64,000 bases of DNA from NCBI GenBank assembly GCA_030531005.1, contig JAUMTW010000002.1, positions 1 through 64,000 of the forward strand. Direction: 5' to 3'. This document shows positions 46,107 through 56,339 of the stretch, piece by piece. The notes under the pieces were generated by a model. That model made no database searches. It was not told the origin of the DNA and saw only the letters and a program-made list of their open reading frames with translations. How positions within the stretch are numbered: the first letter of the stretch is position 1; every line of letters begins with the position of its first letter. The stretch comes from Corynebacterium sp. Lineage in GTDB: Bacteria > Actinomycetota > Actinomycetes > Mycobacteriales > Mycobacteriaceae. The position numbers and the translations under genes are program-made.

Positions 46107-49100
46107 TTGACTTCTTTACCCCTCACCCCCGCCCAAATAGATCTGTGGCATGCTCACCGCATTGCCATAGACCCCAGTCACCTGCAGTGCGCAGAGCTTC
46201 TCACCTTTAGTGATGTTGACTTGGATCTTCTGGTAACTACGCTAGCCAGTTGTATTGCACAGGTGCCTAACTTCAGCTTGGAATATCGCGAGGATAATGC
46301 CCACGTATCTGCTTTCCCGGTTGACCTTGATCCCAACACTCTGATTACTGTCAATCCTCGGCAAGACATCGACTTTAGCGCCACAGAGCTGCACGAGTTG
46401 GTGGCGATCACTCCCACGGAGCAAAGCACGCTCACTGTGCGGGACCTACAACAACACACCTTCTTCTACACTTCTACTGGAGAGGTGGCCTGGATAGCCC
46501 GCTTCCATCATCTCATTGGCGATGGATTTAGTATTCAGACTTTCTTGCATTGGGTTACTCGCTGCTACACCGCAGCGCTCAACCCTGATGCCAAACAACC
46601 AGAGTTTCCTTTCAATGCTCGCACCTGTGCTGAGCTGCTCCGAGTACGCCAAGAAGCGGTTGCCACAGTCAGCGAAGCAAGTGCAGAGCTACCCACCACA
46701 CGGCCTGCCCAAAACCCCCTTGCAGATGAAGCCCAGCCTGCCAGCATTCTGGAAGCTTTCGGCATCACCGATCTCGGCTTAGAAGGCTTCGATGACCAAC
46801 GCTCAGATAGCCAGGGCGTCAGCAAAGTTCGCCCCCAAGTTATGCGCGCCCAGGGCCTCATCCCAGCGGATAAGCGCGCAATACTGCGCGCGCTCGCCAA
46901 AACGCATGGGGTTACCGAATTAGAGCTAGCCACTGCGGTGTTGGCGTCATATACCGCAAGCGTGTGTCAAACATCTGTACTCAGCCTCGGCATGCCGTTG
47001 ATGAATCGCCCGTTTGGGGCTCGCACCATTGCCTGCGATTCCCAAGTCAATGTCCTTCCGCTATACCTACGCGGCCTACCAGAGCAACTCGGTGGGAACA
47101 TTGATGAGGTGGATACTGCAGGCCTGTGCGCACAGGTGGCAGCGCAACTGAAGCAAGTGCGTGCTTATAGCAAGTTGCCTGTCGCCCAATTGCGCGAACT
47201 TTATGGGGTATCTGATCCAAGCCAGCCTCTGACTGGGGTGATGGTTAATTATCGCCCCTTTATGCCGACCTTCCGCTTAGGTAGCAGTGTCGTGGAGTTC
47301 CAAACCTTATCCACTGGCCCCATGCAAGATCTGGAGTGGATTATCCAAACGGGTCCGGCTGGCGCGCTCGAAGTTTTGGCATTTGCCCGTATCCAGCCAC
47401 AGTATGCCGCAGTCTTAGAGAAGATTGTCGCACAAGTGGTGCGTTTCTTTGGTGCTGTGGCTACCACCGGCAGTCTCGTGCGCGCCGAGTATCTCTCCCC
47501 AGAAGATGAAAAAGCTATAAACGCTTGTAATGCCACAGCACACAGTGGTAGCTGGGATACGGCCACGGTGCCACAGCTGTGTGCTACTACTCGGGCACGC
47601 GCACTCGAGAATCCCACACCGCACGCTTTCTGGCACCACAGCGGCATATTGGATAGTGCCAAGTTATGGGCCCAGATCGATAAGGCCGGTGCAGCGTTAC
47701 GTGCTGCTGGTATCGCACCCGGCATGGTGGTGGCTATTCAGTTGCCCCGTATCCCTGCCCAGCTGTATATAATCGCCGCGTGTGCGAGTGCGGGTATTCC
47801 CTGGGTGCCTTTTGATCCCAATCTACCGCCTGCCCGGCTGCAATCCATGGCCGAGACTGCACGCCCTGCCTTGGTGGTAGTCCAAGATGATGCGCCACTT
47901 TTCGATCTACCACGCTTGGTTGTACGTGGTGAAGATATCCACCCCGAATATCTGCCGCCGGCGCCCCAAAACACCGATGGTATTACCACAACCACTGGTG
48001 GAGTAGCTAATAGTGCTGCGACCATAGCAGTGGGGCTAGACGATCCAGCCTATTATTTGTTCACCTCTGGTTCCACTGGCGCACCGAAGTGTGTGGCCGT
48101 CCCGCAACGCGGTATCGTCAATCGCCTGGAGTGGATGGTGGATTATTGTGCTTTCGGCTCTGCTGACCGGATTATGGTGAAAACCCCGTATAGCTTCGAT
48201 GTCTCCGTATGGGAGTATTTGCTTGGGGTGACCCACAATATCCCAATTGCCTTGGCTGCCCCACAAGCCCACCGTGATTTCGCATTGCTACAAGCAGAAC
48301 TCCAGGCATCCCAAGCCACGATCTGCCACTTTGTGCCCTCGGCTTTGCAGGTCTTTATGGCCACCCAAACTCAGCAGCCCAGCACCCTACGTTTGCTGAT
48401 TACCTCGGGGGAGGCTTTAGAAGTCCAAGTTGCCCAGCGCGCTCAATCTTTCTTTGCGGCAGAGGTCTATAACCTTTATGGCCCAACTGAGGCCAGTATC
48501 GATGTCACCGCGTATCGGGTGAGTGGCCAAGAATCCCAAATACCTATTGGCGCCCCCGTGTGGAATACCCAATGCTATGTTGTCGATACCCTCCTACGGC
48601 GCTTGCCCATCGGGGTAGCTGGGCATTTACTCTTAGGTGGGGTGCAGTTGGCTACCGGTTATGTGGGCCGCCCGGAACTCACCACGGCACGTTTCTTAGA
48701 TAACCCCTGGGATCCGGGCAGGCTGTATCACACCGGTGATATTGCTTCTTGGGATTATGATGGCCAGCTGTATTATCAAGGCCGTTCTGATTTCCAATTG
48801 AAATTGCGTGGCCAACGAATTGAACTACCGGAGATCGAGGCCGTCCTCTCCCAAGCGCCGCAGGTATCCCAATTCGCGGTCATTGTGCGCGAGGTCGCCG
48901 GGAACCCGATGCTCCTTGGCTATGTTGTTAGTAGTGATGGTCAATGCAACGAGCAAGAAGTTCACGACTTCCTAGCAACCCGCCTACCGGAGTATATGTT
49001 GCCCAGCGCCTTGCTCTATCTGGATACTCTGCCAACCACCGCAAATGGCAAGTTGGATCGCAAGGCATTACCGGATCCGGATATCGCCCCTGATGATGGC

Positions 49101-50081
49101 CCCGCCAATCACATTGAATCGCGTATACAAGCACTTTTCCAAGAAGTTTTGGAGACCAGTGGGCCCCTGGGGCGAAAAGTGAGTTTCTTTGAGCTTGGTG
49201 GGAATTCCTTATCGGCGATGCTGTTGGTTGCTGCATTGCAGCGAACTTTTCCGGATACCACCTGGGACTTGCCCACTGTCTTTGCCCAGCCCACCATCGC
49301 TGCCCTGGGTGCTTTGGTTACCAACGAGGCAGTTGTCGATTCTGGAAGCGCAGCCTACGAACAGTGGTTGCCTTTGCGTCCTAACGGAGATGCTGCGCCG
49401 GTAATCTGTTTCTATCCTGCCGGCGGTTTAGGTTGGACTTATGCTCAATTGCTTGCCAAGATTCCCCCGCAGCACCCAGTCTATGCACTCCAAGCTCCTG
49501 GTTTTGATGGGCATATTTTTGCACCAAGCATTTCTGCCGCTGCTTTTATGGCCTGGGAGCAGATTCAAAAGCGGTGCCATGGCCCCGAAGTTATCTTTAT
49601 TGGTTGGTCCGTTGGTGGCATGATTGCCCAAGAGGCAGCTGCCCAAGGACATCCAGATATTGAGGTCACGAGTTTGCATCTCTTTGATGCCTACCCAGCG
49701 GAGTGCTGGCATAATGCCCCCAAGCCAAATGAGGCTGATATTTTTCAAGGTGTACTGAATATGGCCGGCATGGCTGATGTTGCACTACCGCAGAGCTGGG
49801 AAGAGCTCACGGAAGCTTTACATGCCAGCGAGTCTTTGTTCGCACAATTGCCTACCGCTCAACTACAGCAGGTTGTGGCACTAATGCTGCATCATGCTCA
49901 GCTCATGCACGAGCATGAAACCGCGGTTGCTACGGTGCCCGCAGTACATTATGCGGCTACCAAGAATGGCAATGATATGGATCCAGCAGCGTGGCAGCCG
50001 TTTGTGGGTTCTTTCTATCAGCATGCATATCCAGTTGACCACCCCAGCATTTTGCGTGCAGTAGAGTGCCTTGCGCTGTGA
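46107..50081 (+). CDS. entF: One-module siderophore NRPS (C-A-T-TE), serine code
   Basis: An EntF-like synthetase of about 1324 residues. Domains: C with HHLIGDG near 134-140; A with LFTSGSTGAPK near 651, NLYGPTE near 789, YHTGDI near 874 and the terminal Lys in TANGKLDRK near 982; T with LGGNSLSA (Ser near 1034); TE with GWSVGG near 1166-1171 and a C-terminal DHPSIL His. By hand alignment to GrsA/EntF the code reads DVWHISLIDK, one conservative change from the usual serine code. I infer DHB-Ser units cyclised by the TE, as in enterobactin. The frame opens at 46020, but a TTG at 46107 with AGGAG six bases upstream gives an N-terminus (TSLPLTPAQIDLW) that matches the usual domain start. It is the last gene of the DHB operon. 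Confidence 0.92.
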   Translation: MTSLPLTPAQIDLWHAHRIAIDPSHLQCAELLTFSDVDLDLLVTTLASCIAQVPNFSLEYREDNAHVSAFPVDLDPNTLITVNPRQDIDFSATELHELVAITPTEQSTLTVRDLQQHTFFYTSTGEVAWIARFHHLIGDGFSIQTFLHWVTRCYTAALNPDAKQPEFPFNARTCAELLRVRQEAVATVSEASAELPTTRPAQNPLADEAQPASILEAFGITDLGLEGFDDQRSDSQGVSKVRPQVMRAQGLIPADKRAILRALAKTHGVTELELATAVLASYTASVCQTSVLSLGMPLMNRPFGARTIACDSQVNVLPLYLRGLPEQLGGNIDEVDTAGLCAQVAAQLKQVRAYSKLPVAQLRELYGVSDPSQPLTGVMVNYRPFMPTFRLGSSVVEFQTLSTGPMQDLEWIIQTGPAGALEVLAFARIQPQYAAVLEKIVAQVVRFFGAVATTGSLVRAEYLSPEDEKAINACNATAHSGSWDTATVPQLCATTRARALENPTPHAFWHHSGILDSAKLWAQIDKAGAALRAAGIAPGMVVAIQLPRIPAQLYIIAACASAGIPWVPFDPNLPPARLQSMAETARPALVVVQDDAPLFDLPRLVVRGEDIHPEYLPPAPQNTDGITTTTGGVANSAATIAVGLDDPAYYLFTSGSTGAPKCVAVPQRGIVNRLEWMVDYCAFGSADRIMVKTPYSFDVSVWEYLLGVTHNIPIALAAPQAHRDFALLQAELQASQATICHFVPSALQVFMATQTQQPSTLRLLITSGEALEVQVAQRAQSFFAAEVYNLYGPTEASIDVTAYRVSGQESQIPIGAPVWNTQCYVVDTLLRRLPIGVAGHLLLGGVQLATGYVGRPELTTARFLDNPWDPGRLYHTGDIASWDYDGQLYYQGRSDFQLKLRGQRIELPEIEAVLSQAPQVSQFAVIVREVAGNPMLLGYVVSSDGQCNEQEVHDFLATRLPEYMLPSALLYLDTLPTTANGKLDRKALPDPDIAPDDGPANHIESRIQALFQEVLETSGPLGRKVSFFELGGNSLSAMLLVAALQRTFPDTTWDLPTVFAQPTIAALGALVTNEAVVDSGSAAYEQWLPLRPNGDAAPVICFYPAGGLGWTYAQLLAKIPPQHPVYALQAPGFDGHIFAPSISAAAFMAWEQIQKRCHGPEVIFIGWSVGGMIAQEAAAQGHPDIEVTSLHLFDAYPAECWHNAPKPNEADIFQGVLNMAGMADVALPQSWEELTEALHASESLFAQLPTAQLQQVVALMLHHAQLMHEHETAVATVPAVHYAATKNGNDMDPAAWQPFVGSFYQHAYPVDHPSILRAVECLAL

Positions 50082-50115
50082 GATTAGCGGCGCGTTGCCT
50101 GGAACAGTAAAAGCA

Positions 50116-50159
50116 AAGACTCTCCCCGACCTATTTTGGTCAATTTCAGGGAGAGTCTT
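50116..50159. terminator. Bidirectional terminator between NRPS and sucrose PTS
   Basis: AAGACTCTCCC (50116-50126) pairs perfectly with GGGAGAGTCTT (50149-50159) around a 22-base loop, between two convergent genes. There is no strong T-run on either side, so efficiency is uncertain. Confidence 0.7.
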
Positions 50160-50208
50160 GCCGTGTGCGCGCTGCCGACCTAGCTATGCGGCATGCACGC
50201 TGAATATT

Positions 50209-52218
50209 TTAAGAGCTTTGCTCTGCGGTAACTGGCTTTGGATCCACTGTAAACAGTGGGTTGCCAGCTTCGATGTCACCCGGCAGGGTCAGCTCTGCAT
50301 ATGGCAGAACTGGTCCAGTGCGCTTAGAGTTGGAAACAACCACTGGGGTGGTAACTTCGTAGCCTGCGGCTTTGATGCCATCAATGTCGAACTCAACCAG
50401 GGTGTCGCCAGCTTGTACCTCATCGCCTTGGAAAGCCTTTGGAGTGAAATGAGTGCCCTTGAGGTTCACAGTGTCGAAGCCAATGTGCATCAGGATGTCG
50501 ACGTTTTTGCCATCAGCGCCCTGGGTGCGGATTGCGAAGGCATGTCCGGATGGAAAGGCTACGACGACTTTGCCTGATACCGGAGCGATCAAGCGACCCT
50601 CGGTTGGGGTGATTGCAAGACCTGCACCCAGCTTGCCTTGGGCAAACATGGCATCAGAAACGGTGCTCAGTGGCGCGACCCGACCTGTTAGTGGAGCTAC
50701 AATCTCGAGGGCGTCTGGCGCTGCTTCCCCTGCTGGCATGGCCTCTTCCACGACAGCCGCTGCTGCGGCATCGGCCGCTGGGTCTTCGACAGCATCGGGG
50801 TCGATGCTGCCTTTGGTACTAATCAGGAAACGGCCATAGGCAAAAGCAGCACCAAAGGCGATAACGAAGGTGGTAATTGCACAGATCCAGAAGTTACCCC
50901 ATACCTCAGATGGCATAGAAACGAAGCCGATGAAGCCGGCAGCACCTAGGGATATTGCGGTGACATCCAACAATGCAATCATCGCACCACCGATAGCTGC
51001 GGCACCCATGCCAATGTAGAACGGCCAACGCAGACGCAGGTTCACACCGAAGATGGCAGGTTCTGTAATACCGAAAATTGCCGAGGTACCAGATGCACCA
51101 GCCAGCGCCTTGAGCTTTTCGGTCTTGGCATTGAAATATACGGACAGCGCTACGGCACCCTGGGCAATATTTGCCATCGATGCGATGGCGAAGATGAAGG
51201 AACCGCCTTGCAGCTGTAGCTGCAATTCAACTGGTGGGAAGGACTGGTGCAGACCAGTGATGACGATTGGGGAGTAGATCAGACCGAAAATGAAGCCGCC
51301 GACTGGGCCACCCCACTCATAGAGGTTCTGCAGGCCGATTGCCATCTCATCGCCCAACCAGCGCAGCGGTGGGCCAACGAGCATGAAGGTCAAGAAACCA
51401 GTGATCAACAAGGTAAGCACTGGAGTGACCAGGAAATCCACGGTACCCTTCAGGTGCTTGTGGAAGAACTTCTCAATGGTGGCCAGGATCCAGGAGACCA
51501 GCAGTACTGGTAGCACGGTGCCTTGATAGCCAGCTTGAGCTACATCCACACCGAAGATATTCCAATACGGCATGGAACCATCGGCGATTGCTTCTGCCAC
51601 GCTATAGCCATTAACCAGTGCGGGCATAACCATGGCCATCCCCATACCGGCGCCGAGGAACTCATTACCGCCAAAGCGCTTCGTGGCGGTAAAGCCCACC
51701 AAGACTGGCAAGAAGGCGAACGGCGCAGAGGCCAGCAGGTTAATGAGGTCTGCGGCATCGGCCATGCCGGGGTGCATCTCGACAAGGGATTCTGAACCGA
51801 AGAGGTCTGGGGCGGTGAGCACATTGTTAATCGCCATGAGCAGACCGCCACCGACCAGAATTGGGATCAGTGGCACGAAGATGTCTGCCAGGGCCTTGAT
51901 AGCGCGAGTGAACCAGCTACCACTATTGGCAGCGACATTTTTGAGTTCCTCGGTGGTTACCGCAATGTTTTTGCTCGTGGCTTTGTCGAGTTCTGCAAAC
52001 ACATTGTTCACGTCACCGGGGCCGACGATAATTTGGAACATGCCGCCGGTCTCAAAAGTACCCTTGAGGTCGGGGTCATTATCGAGGGCGTTGGTATCAA
52101 CGTCCTTGGAATCCTTGAGCACCATGCGCAAACGAGTAGCGCAGTGTGCGGCGGCGACGATGTTTTCCTCACCACCGATTGCGGTGAGGACACGGTCAGC
52201 GACAGCCTTGTGGTCCAT
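50209..52218 (-). CDS. ptsS: Sucrose PTS enzyme IIBCA
   Basis: A 669-residue fused PTS permease. EIIB lies at the N-terminus with its Cys in AAHCATRLR (Cys26) and [13 protein letters not shown] near 70; EIIC is a glucose/sucrose-type membrane domain (about residues 105-470, with [13 protein letters not shown] near 320 and [15 protein letters not shown] near 365-380); EIIA is a Crr-like domain at the C-terminus with [14 protein letters not shown] (phospho-His near 600). The ATG at 52218 has GGAG upstream. The partner hydrolase gene lies 100 bases upstream on the same strand, which identifies sucrose as the sugar, as for PtsS of C. glutamicum. Confidence 0.92.
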   Translation of the reverse strand: MDHKAVADRVLTAIGGEENIVAAAHCATRLRMVLKDSKDVDTNALDNDPDLKGTFETGGMFQIIVGPGDVNNVFAELDKATSKNIAVTTEELKNVAANSGSWFTRAIKALADIFVPLIPILVGGGLLMAINNVLTAPDLFGSESLVEMHPGMADAADLINLLASAPFAFLPVLVGFTATKRFGGNEFLGAGMGMAMVMPALVNGYSVAEAIADGSMPYWNIFGVDVAQAGYQGTVLPVLLVSWILATIEKFFHKHLKGTVDFLVTPVLTLLITGFLTFMLVGPPLRWLGDEMAIGLQNLYEWGGPVGGFIFGLIYSPIVITGLHQSFPPVELQLQLQGGSFIFAIASMANIAQGAVALSVYFNAKTEKLKALAGASGTSAIFGITEPAIFGVNLRLRWPFYIGMGAAAIGGAMIALLDVTAISLGAAGFIGFVSMPSEVWGNFWICAITTFVIAFGAAFAYGRFLISTKGSIDPDAVEDPAADAAAAAVVEEAMPAGEAAPDALEIVAPLTGRVAPLSTVSDAMFAQGKLGAGLAITPTEGRLIAPVSGKVVVAFPSGHAFAIRTQGADGKNVDILMHIGFDTVNLKGTHFTPKAFQGDEVQAGDTLVEFDIDGIKAAGYEVTTPVVVSNSKRTGPVLPYAELTLPGDIEAGNPLFTVDPKPVTAEQSS

Positions 52219-52319
52219 ACGTTTCTCCTGCGTAGTATTGAACGCTGCGCGTTGCAAACGCGCGGGTTATAGCACCTTTATTCAAACTGTCTACGCAAAA
52301 AATTGCAATACGGATCACC

Positions 52320-53780
52320 CTATAAATCTTGTGTGTCCCAGACCATATTTTCGCCGGGCTCTACGACGATCGATGCAGCTACAGCCCCATCTGCGGCCAA
52401 AATTTCTATAGCATTATTGTCTACAAAAACTTCCAGTTGACCACGTTTGCATAAAGTTGCACGCACGTCTCCTTTGCGCTCTATTTTCAGTAGCCCTGAC
52501 GTTTCCGGCTCATAAGCGATGGTGAGTTTTTCCGCACCACTTGTATCACGCAGTGCCCAGCGGAAATTTTCCCCTCCCAACTGTTTGCGCAGGTAGATGA
52601 CCCCCACACTCAACTCTCTGATGTGCTTAACATCACATGCCTTTTTTTGAAATTCTGCCCCTAAATCCACCTGGACATCGCCCCCGGAGACACGCCGCTG
52701 CACCGAATGTGGCAACACGAAGGACTGGCGCAGCTCATGATTATGCAACTCCAATCGACGTGGCAGCGTAAGACTGTGTACCCACCCTTCTTTCTCTAGT
52801 GCCAGGGTTTCATCCTGGGCAGGCAACCCCATCCAGCCGAGCATAATTGCCGCATTGGCATGCTCATCTTCGGCAATGATCTGTGGCGCATAGAATTGAT
52901 GTCCCACATCCAATTCGCTAAAGCCGCGCAACACCTTAAATGTTGTCCCTTCGAGCTTGCCAACCACATAGCCACATTGGTCATCACTTTGATAATGAGT
53001 CACCCCGCGCTCATCAACGCTAGCTTCTAAGCCCTGGGGGCAGAAAATGAGCAACTGAAGTTCTTCACCAGTTGCTTGGTCGCGCAACTGCATCAAGTTG
53101 GGACACTCCCACATGTATCCGCCTGGCACGAGATCAGAACTAGTGCCAGGTACCGCAGTCTCGAGATCAAATTCCAGTTCTCCTGCAAACTTCCATTCAT
53201 AGAGGTCATCGGAGTAATAGAGCACTACCGCGCCAGTTTCATCCTCACGCTGCGCACCCAGGACCATACGCCAGGTATATGCCCCGGAGGGATCGCGGGT
53301 GATCATAGGGTCACGATAGTGTGCAGTATAGCCTGCAGCCGGGCCGTCAATCAGCGGGTTTTCCGGCAGCCGACGATAGACTCCGCCCATGGCACCACCA
53401 ATATTTTCGGCAGTCACCATGTTTTGGGTTGCGCGACGCTTGCCGTCTACTTTGAGATTGCCGGTATAAAACAACTTGAAGCTGCCATCGAGATCGCATA
53501 CCGCACCACCGGAATAACAGCCATTCAGGTCATAGTCGGCATCCGGATAGAGCGCATCAGGATGATGCTGCCAGCGTAGTGCATGGTCTCCGCGCAGCGG
53601 CGCTGACACATGCCCCCAGCCAGTACGTTTTGCCCCAAATGGAAAAGCGGGATCATGCTGATAGAACACGTGTAGCGTGTCACCATCTAACAACATGCCG
53701 TTTGGATCATTGAGTCGACCCTGCGGTGGAGTGACGTGAAAGAAGGGGCGCAGGCGGGGTTGTTTCGATGCATTGCTCAT
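52320..53780 (-). CDS. scrB: Sucrose-6-phosphate hydrolase (GH32)
   Basis: A 486-residue cytoplasmic beta-fructosidase without signal peptide that cleaves sucrose-6-phosphate delivered by the PTS into glucose-6-phosphate and fructose. GH32 active-site elements: NDPNG near residues 24-28 (nucleophile Asp), YRDPMI near 155 (transition-state Asp) and MWECPNL near 225 (acid/base Glu). A C-terminal beta-sandwich follows. Start: the ATG at 53780; eight codons upstream an alternative start has no support. It heads the scrB-ptsS pair. No fructokinase or LacI/GntR regulator is visible nearby. Confidence 0.93.
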   Translation of the reverse strand: MSNASKQPRLRPFFHVTPPQGRLNDPNGMLLDGDTLHVFYQHDPAFPFGAKRTGWGHVSAPLRGDHALRWQHHPDALYPDADYDLNGCYSGGAVCDLDGSFKLFYTGNLKVDGKRRATQNMVTAENIGGAMGGVYRRLPENPLIDGPAAGYTAHYRDPMITRDPSGAYTWRMVLGAQREDETGAVVLYYSDDLYEWKFAGELEFDLETAVPGTSSDLVPGGYMWECPNLMQLRDQATGEELQLLIFCPQGLEASVDERGVTHYQSDDQCGYVVGKLEGTTFKVLRGFSELDVGHQFYAPQIIAEDEHANAAIMLGWMGLPAQDETLALEKEGWVHSLTLPRRLELHNHELRQSFVLPHSVQRRVSGGDVQVDLGAEFQKKACDVKHIRELSVGVIYLRKQLGGENFRWALRDTSGAEKLTIAYEPETSGLLKIERKGDVRATLCKRGQLEVFVDNNAIEILAADGAVAASIVVEPGENMVWDTQDL

Positions 53781-54303
53781 ACTTCGGATACTAAGCCAGC
53801 ACACATACCCTTGTCATTCTTATAGATTCCGTGCTTAAGCCTTCCGCCACCTTATCCGGGGTGCGGCAACACAGTGTGTAGCACAGCTCAAAAAATCGGG
53901 TGACGCTAACCGGAATCCCTACCCCCACACTGCCACTTGCGGCCAGCAAACCCAAACAGCCTACGCCCCACCGAATCAACCTGTAATCGCCCCCGAAACC
54001 ATTGACACGATCATCACATCATTCCAGTACAATGCGCATATTTGCATACAGTTCCGTCAGATACCTATAGCGAAACAGGAATTTGTGCTAACCTGAGGCC
54101 ACCTGTCATTACAAGCTCGCTCTCTAGCAATGCCTACCCCCATACGTATTGCACGGAACGCGATCTTGTAGAAACCCTCACAACCTGTGGCAGACCAGTG
54201 CTACACTGGCGAACACCGCTCCCAAAGTGCAATCTAAGTCATAGCGCACCCTGGCTGCGACTTAAAACACATTTATTGGTAGTCTGCCCTCCCTGGAGTA
54301 CCC
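53781..54303. other. Divergent intergenic region between scrB and the peptide transporter
   Basis: No gene seen. It must hold promoters for the minus-strand sucrose genes and the plus-strand transporter operon. The plus-strand frame 54042-54500 overlaps the permease gene and shows no domain. Confidence 0.4.
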
Positions 54304-55287
54304 ATGGTCCGCTATCTGCTCAAAAAGACTCTTGGCTGGCTCGCCATGATCTTCGTCGCGGTCAATATCACCTACTTCTTGGCAACGTACTTCCTGGATC
54401 CGCGTGCGAACTATCTTGGTCGCCGCCCGCCGGTCCCAGAAGAACGCGTCGATGCCATCTTGCAGCCACTCAACCTCAGCGACAAAGAACCACTCTTTGA
54501 CCGGTGGTGGACCTGGTTAAGCAATATTCTCTTCCACTGGGACTGGGGTCTTTCACCGACTGGCGAATCCGTGAACGCCCAGATCTCTTATCGCATTTGG
54601 GTTTCCGCGCAACTACTCTTGCTGGCTACCTTCATTTCGGTGGTCATGGGTGTAGCTATTGGCGTCTACACGGCTTCCCGACAATATAAGCGGGGCGATC
54701 GCATCTGGCAGTTCATCTCCATTTTGACTATGAACATCCACGTGGTCGTGGCATCCTTAGTCGTGGTATGGGCTGCAATTAAGTTCAACCAGGCTGCAGG
54801 AACCAACATCTTCTATGTCACCGGCTCTTCCTCCCCAGATGTCACCGGTTTTTTCCCACGCCTCATCGACTTCTTACAGCACTTAATCCTGCCCACCATA
54901 TCCTTGGTCGTGATCTCCTATGCGGGTTATCACTTCTTACAACGCTCCATATTGCTCGACAACATCGACGCCGACTACGTGCGCACCGCTCGGGCCAAAG
55001 GATTAACGCGTTCCCAGGCAATTCGCAAACACGCACTGCGCACCTCCATCATTCCGGTAGCAACCTCAGTGGCTTTCTCCATCCCCGGCATTTTCACCGG
55101 TGCGATTATGACGGAGACGATCTTCGGATGGCAGGGCATGGGCCAATACTTCATTGCCACCTTGCAAAATAATGATATCCACGGCACCGTCGCAGTCGCG
55201 GCCTTCGGGGCAGCCATGACCGCAGTCGGCGCCATCCTCTCGGATATCTTCGTCGTCATCCTCGACCCCCGAGTAAGGGTGAGCTAG
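54304..55287 (+). CDS. Oligopeptide/dipeptide ABC transporter permease (DppB/OppB type)
   Basis: A 327-residue BPD-type permease with six or so membrane segments. N-terminal LLKKTLGWLAMIFVAVNITYFLA is the usual first helix, and the EAA loop YVRTARAKGLTRSQAIRKHALR lies near residues 225-246, where the ATPase docks. GIFTGAIMTETIFGWQGMG near 260-278 is a DppB/OppB signature. It is the first gene of a four-gene operon and ends two bases before the second permease. Peptides or nickel are the usual substrates of this family; I cannot choose from sequence. Confidence 0.9.
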   Translation: MVRYLLKKTLGWLAMIFVAVNITYFLATYFLDPRANYLGRRPPVPEERVDAILQPLNLSDKEPLFDRWWTWLSNILFHWDWGLSPTGESVNAQISYRIWVSAQLLLLATFISVVMGVAIGVYTASRQYKRGDRIWQFISILTMNIHVVVASLVVVWAAIKFNQAAGTNIFYVTGSSSPDVTGFFPRLIDFLQHLILPTISLVVISYAGYHFLQRSILLDNIDADYVRTARAKGLTRSQAIRKHALRTSIIPVATSVAFSIPGIFTGAIMTETIFGWQGMGQYFIATLQNNDIHGTVAVAAFGAAMTAVGAILSDIFVVILDPRVRVS

Positions 55288-55289
55288 CC

Positions 55290-56339
55290 ATGAGCACTGA
55301 TAAAACGCCGCGTCACACAAACCCCACTGGGGACATAAATGGTGCCAGCTCCCCCTTGCACCAAGGTTCCGGCGCTCAAGTTACTAGCGACACCCCGGAT
55401 GCCCAAACTGTGCGCCGCACCCAAACCACCATTGCTAGTACTCGCAAACCGCTGATGGAATCCAACCCACAACCGATGAACAAGTGGCGGCTCTACTACC
55501 GCCGCTTCTGCCGCAACCGCATGGCTGTCGCCGGTGTCATCATCTTCTTCCTGCTGGTTCTCTTCGCCCTCTTTGGTGATGCTTTCGCCAAATACGACTA
55601 TGATGAGGCCGACTTCTTAGCGCTGAGCCAGCCTCCAAGCCCGGAGCACTGGTTTGGCACAAACTCTGCCGGCAACGATCTCTACGCCATGACGGTGCAC
55701 GGTATCGGCCGCTCGCTGACTATTGCAGTCACCGTATCGCTGTGCACCACCTTGATCTCCGCGCTGGTAGGCACCACCGCAGCACTGCTCGGCGGACGAC
55801 CAGAACGATTTATCCTCGCGATTATCCACTTCCTGCTGGTCATCCCTTCCTTCTTGATCATTGCCTTGATGGTTTCTGGTTCCGGTGGAGATTGGCGTTT
55901 GCTGATCATAGTGCTCATTGCCTTTGGCTGGATGTACTTTGCCCGAGTGATCTGGTCGATGACCATTTCCATCCGCGAACGCGAATTTGTCAAAGCTGCT
56001 CGCTATATGGGCGTGTCCAACTTCCGCATTGTCACCCGGCACTTAATCCCCAATATTGGTTCCCTGCTGGTTATCAACACCACCTTAGGTGTGGTCAGTG
56101 CTGTGATGAGTGAAACTGGCCTGTCGTTTTTGGGCTTAGGCGTGAAGATCCCTGATGTCTCCCTTGGTACCTTGCTGGCATCTGGAGCGAATTCTTTAGT
56201 GGCCTCGCCCTGGGAGTTTTACTTCCCCGCCGGCATTTTGACCTTGCTCACCGTTTCTATGGCCTTTATTGCTGATGGCCTTCGTGATGCCCTGGACCCG
56301 AATTCCAATGCTGCTGGAAAGGCGAACGCTCATGAGTAA
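55290..56339 (+). CDS. Oligopeptide/dipeptide ABC transporter permease (DppC/OppC type)
   Basis: A 349-residue partner permease with a long polar N-terminus of about 65 residues, then the OppC N-terminal element (RRFCRNRMAVAGVIIFFLLV) and a BPD domain. GTNSAGNDLYAMTVHGIGRSL lies near 110-130 and the EAA loop REFVKAARYMGVSNFRIVTRH near 230-250. GLSFLGLGVKIPDVSLGTLL near 275-295 is typical of DppC/OppC. The stop overlaps the ATPase gene start by eight bases. Confidence 0.9.
   Translation: MSTDKTPRHTNPTGDINGASSPLHQGSGAQVTSDTPDAQTVRRTQTTIASTRKPLMESNPQPMNKWRLYYRRFCRNRMAVAGVIIFFLLVLFALFGDAFAKYDYDEADFLALSQPPSPEHWFGTNSAGNDLYAMTVHGIGRSLTIAVTVSLCTTLISALVGTTAALLGGRPERFILAIIHFLLVIPSFLIIALMVSGSGGDWRLLIIVLIAFGWMYFARVIWSMTISIREREFVKAARYMGVSNFRIVTRHLIPNIGSLLVINTTLGVVSAVMSETGLSFLGLGVKIPDVSLGTLLASGANSLVASPWEFYFPAGILTLLTVSMAFIADGLRDALDPNSNAAGKANAHE

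Noticed and set aside
53076..53579. 167-codon plus-strand frame
   Set aside because: Antisense to scrB, whose GH32 catalytic motifs are intact.
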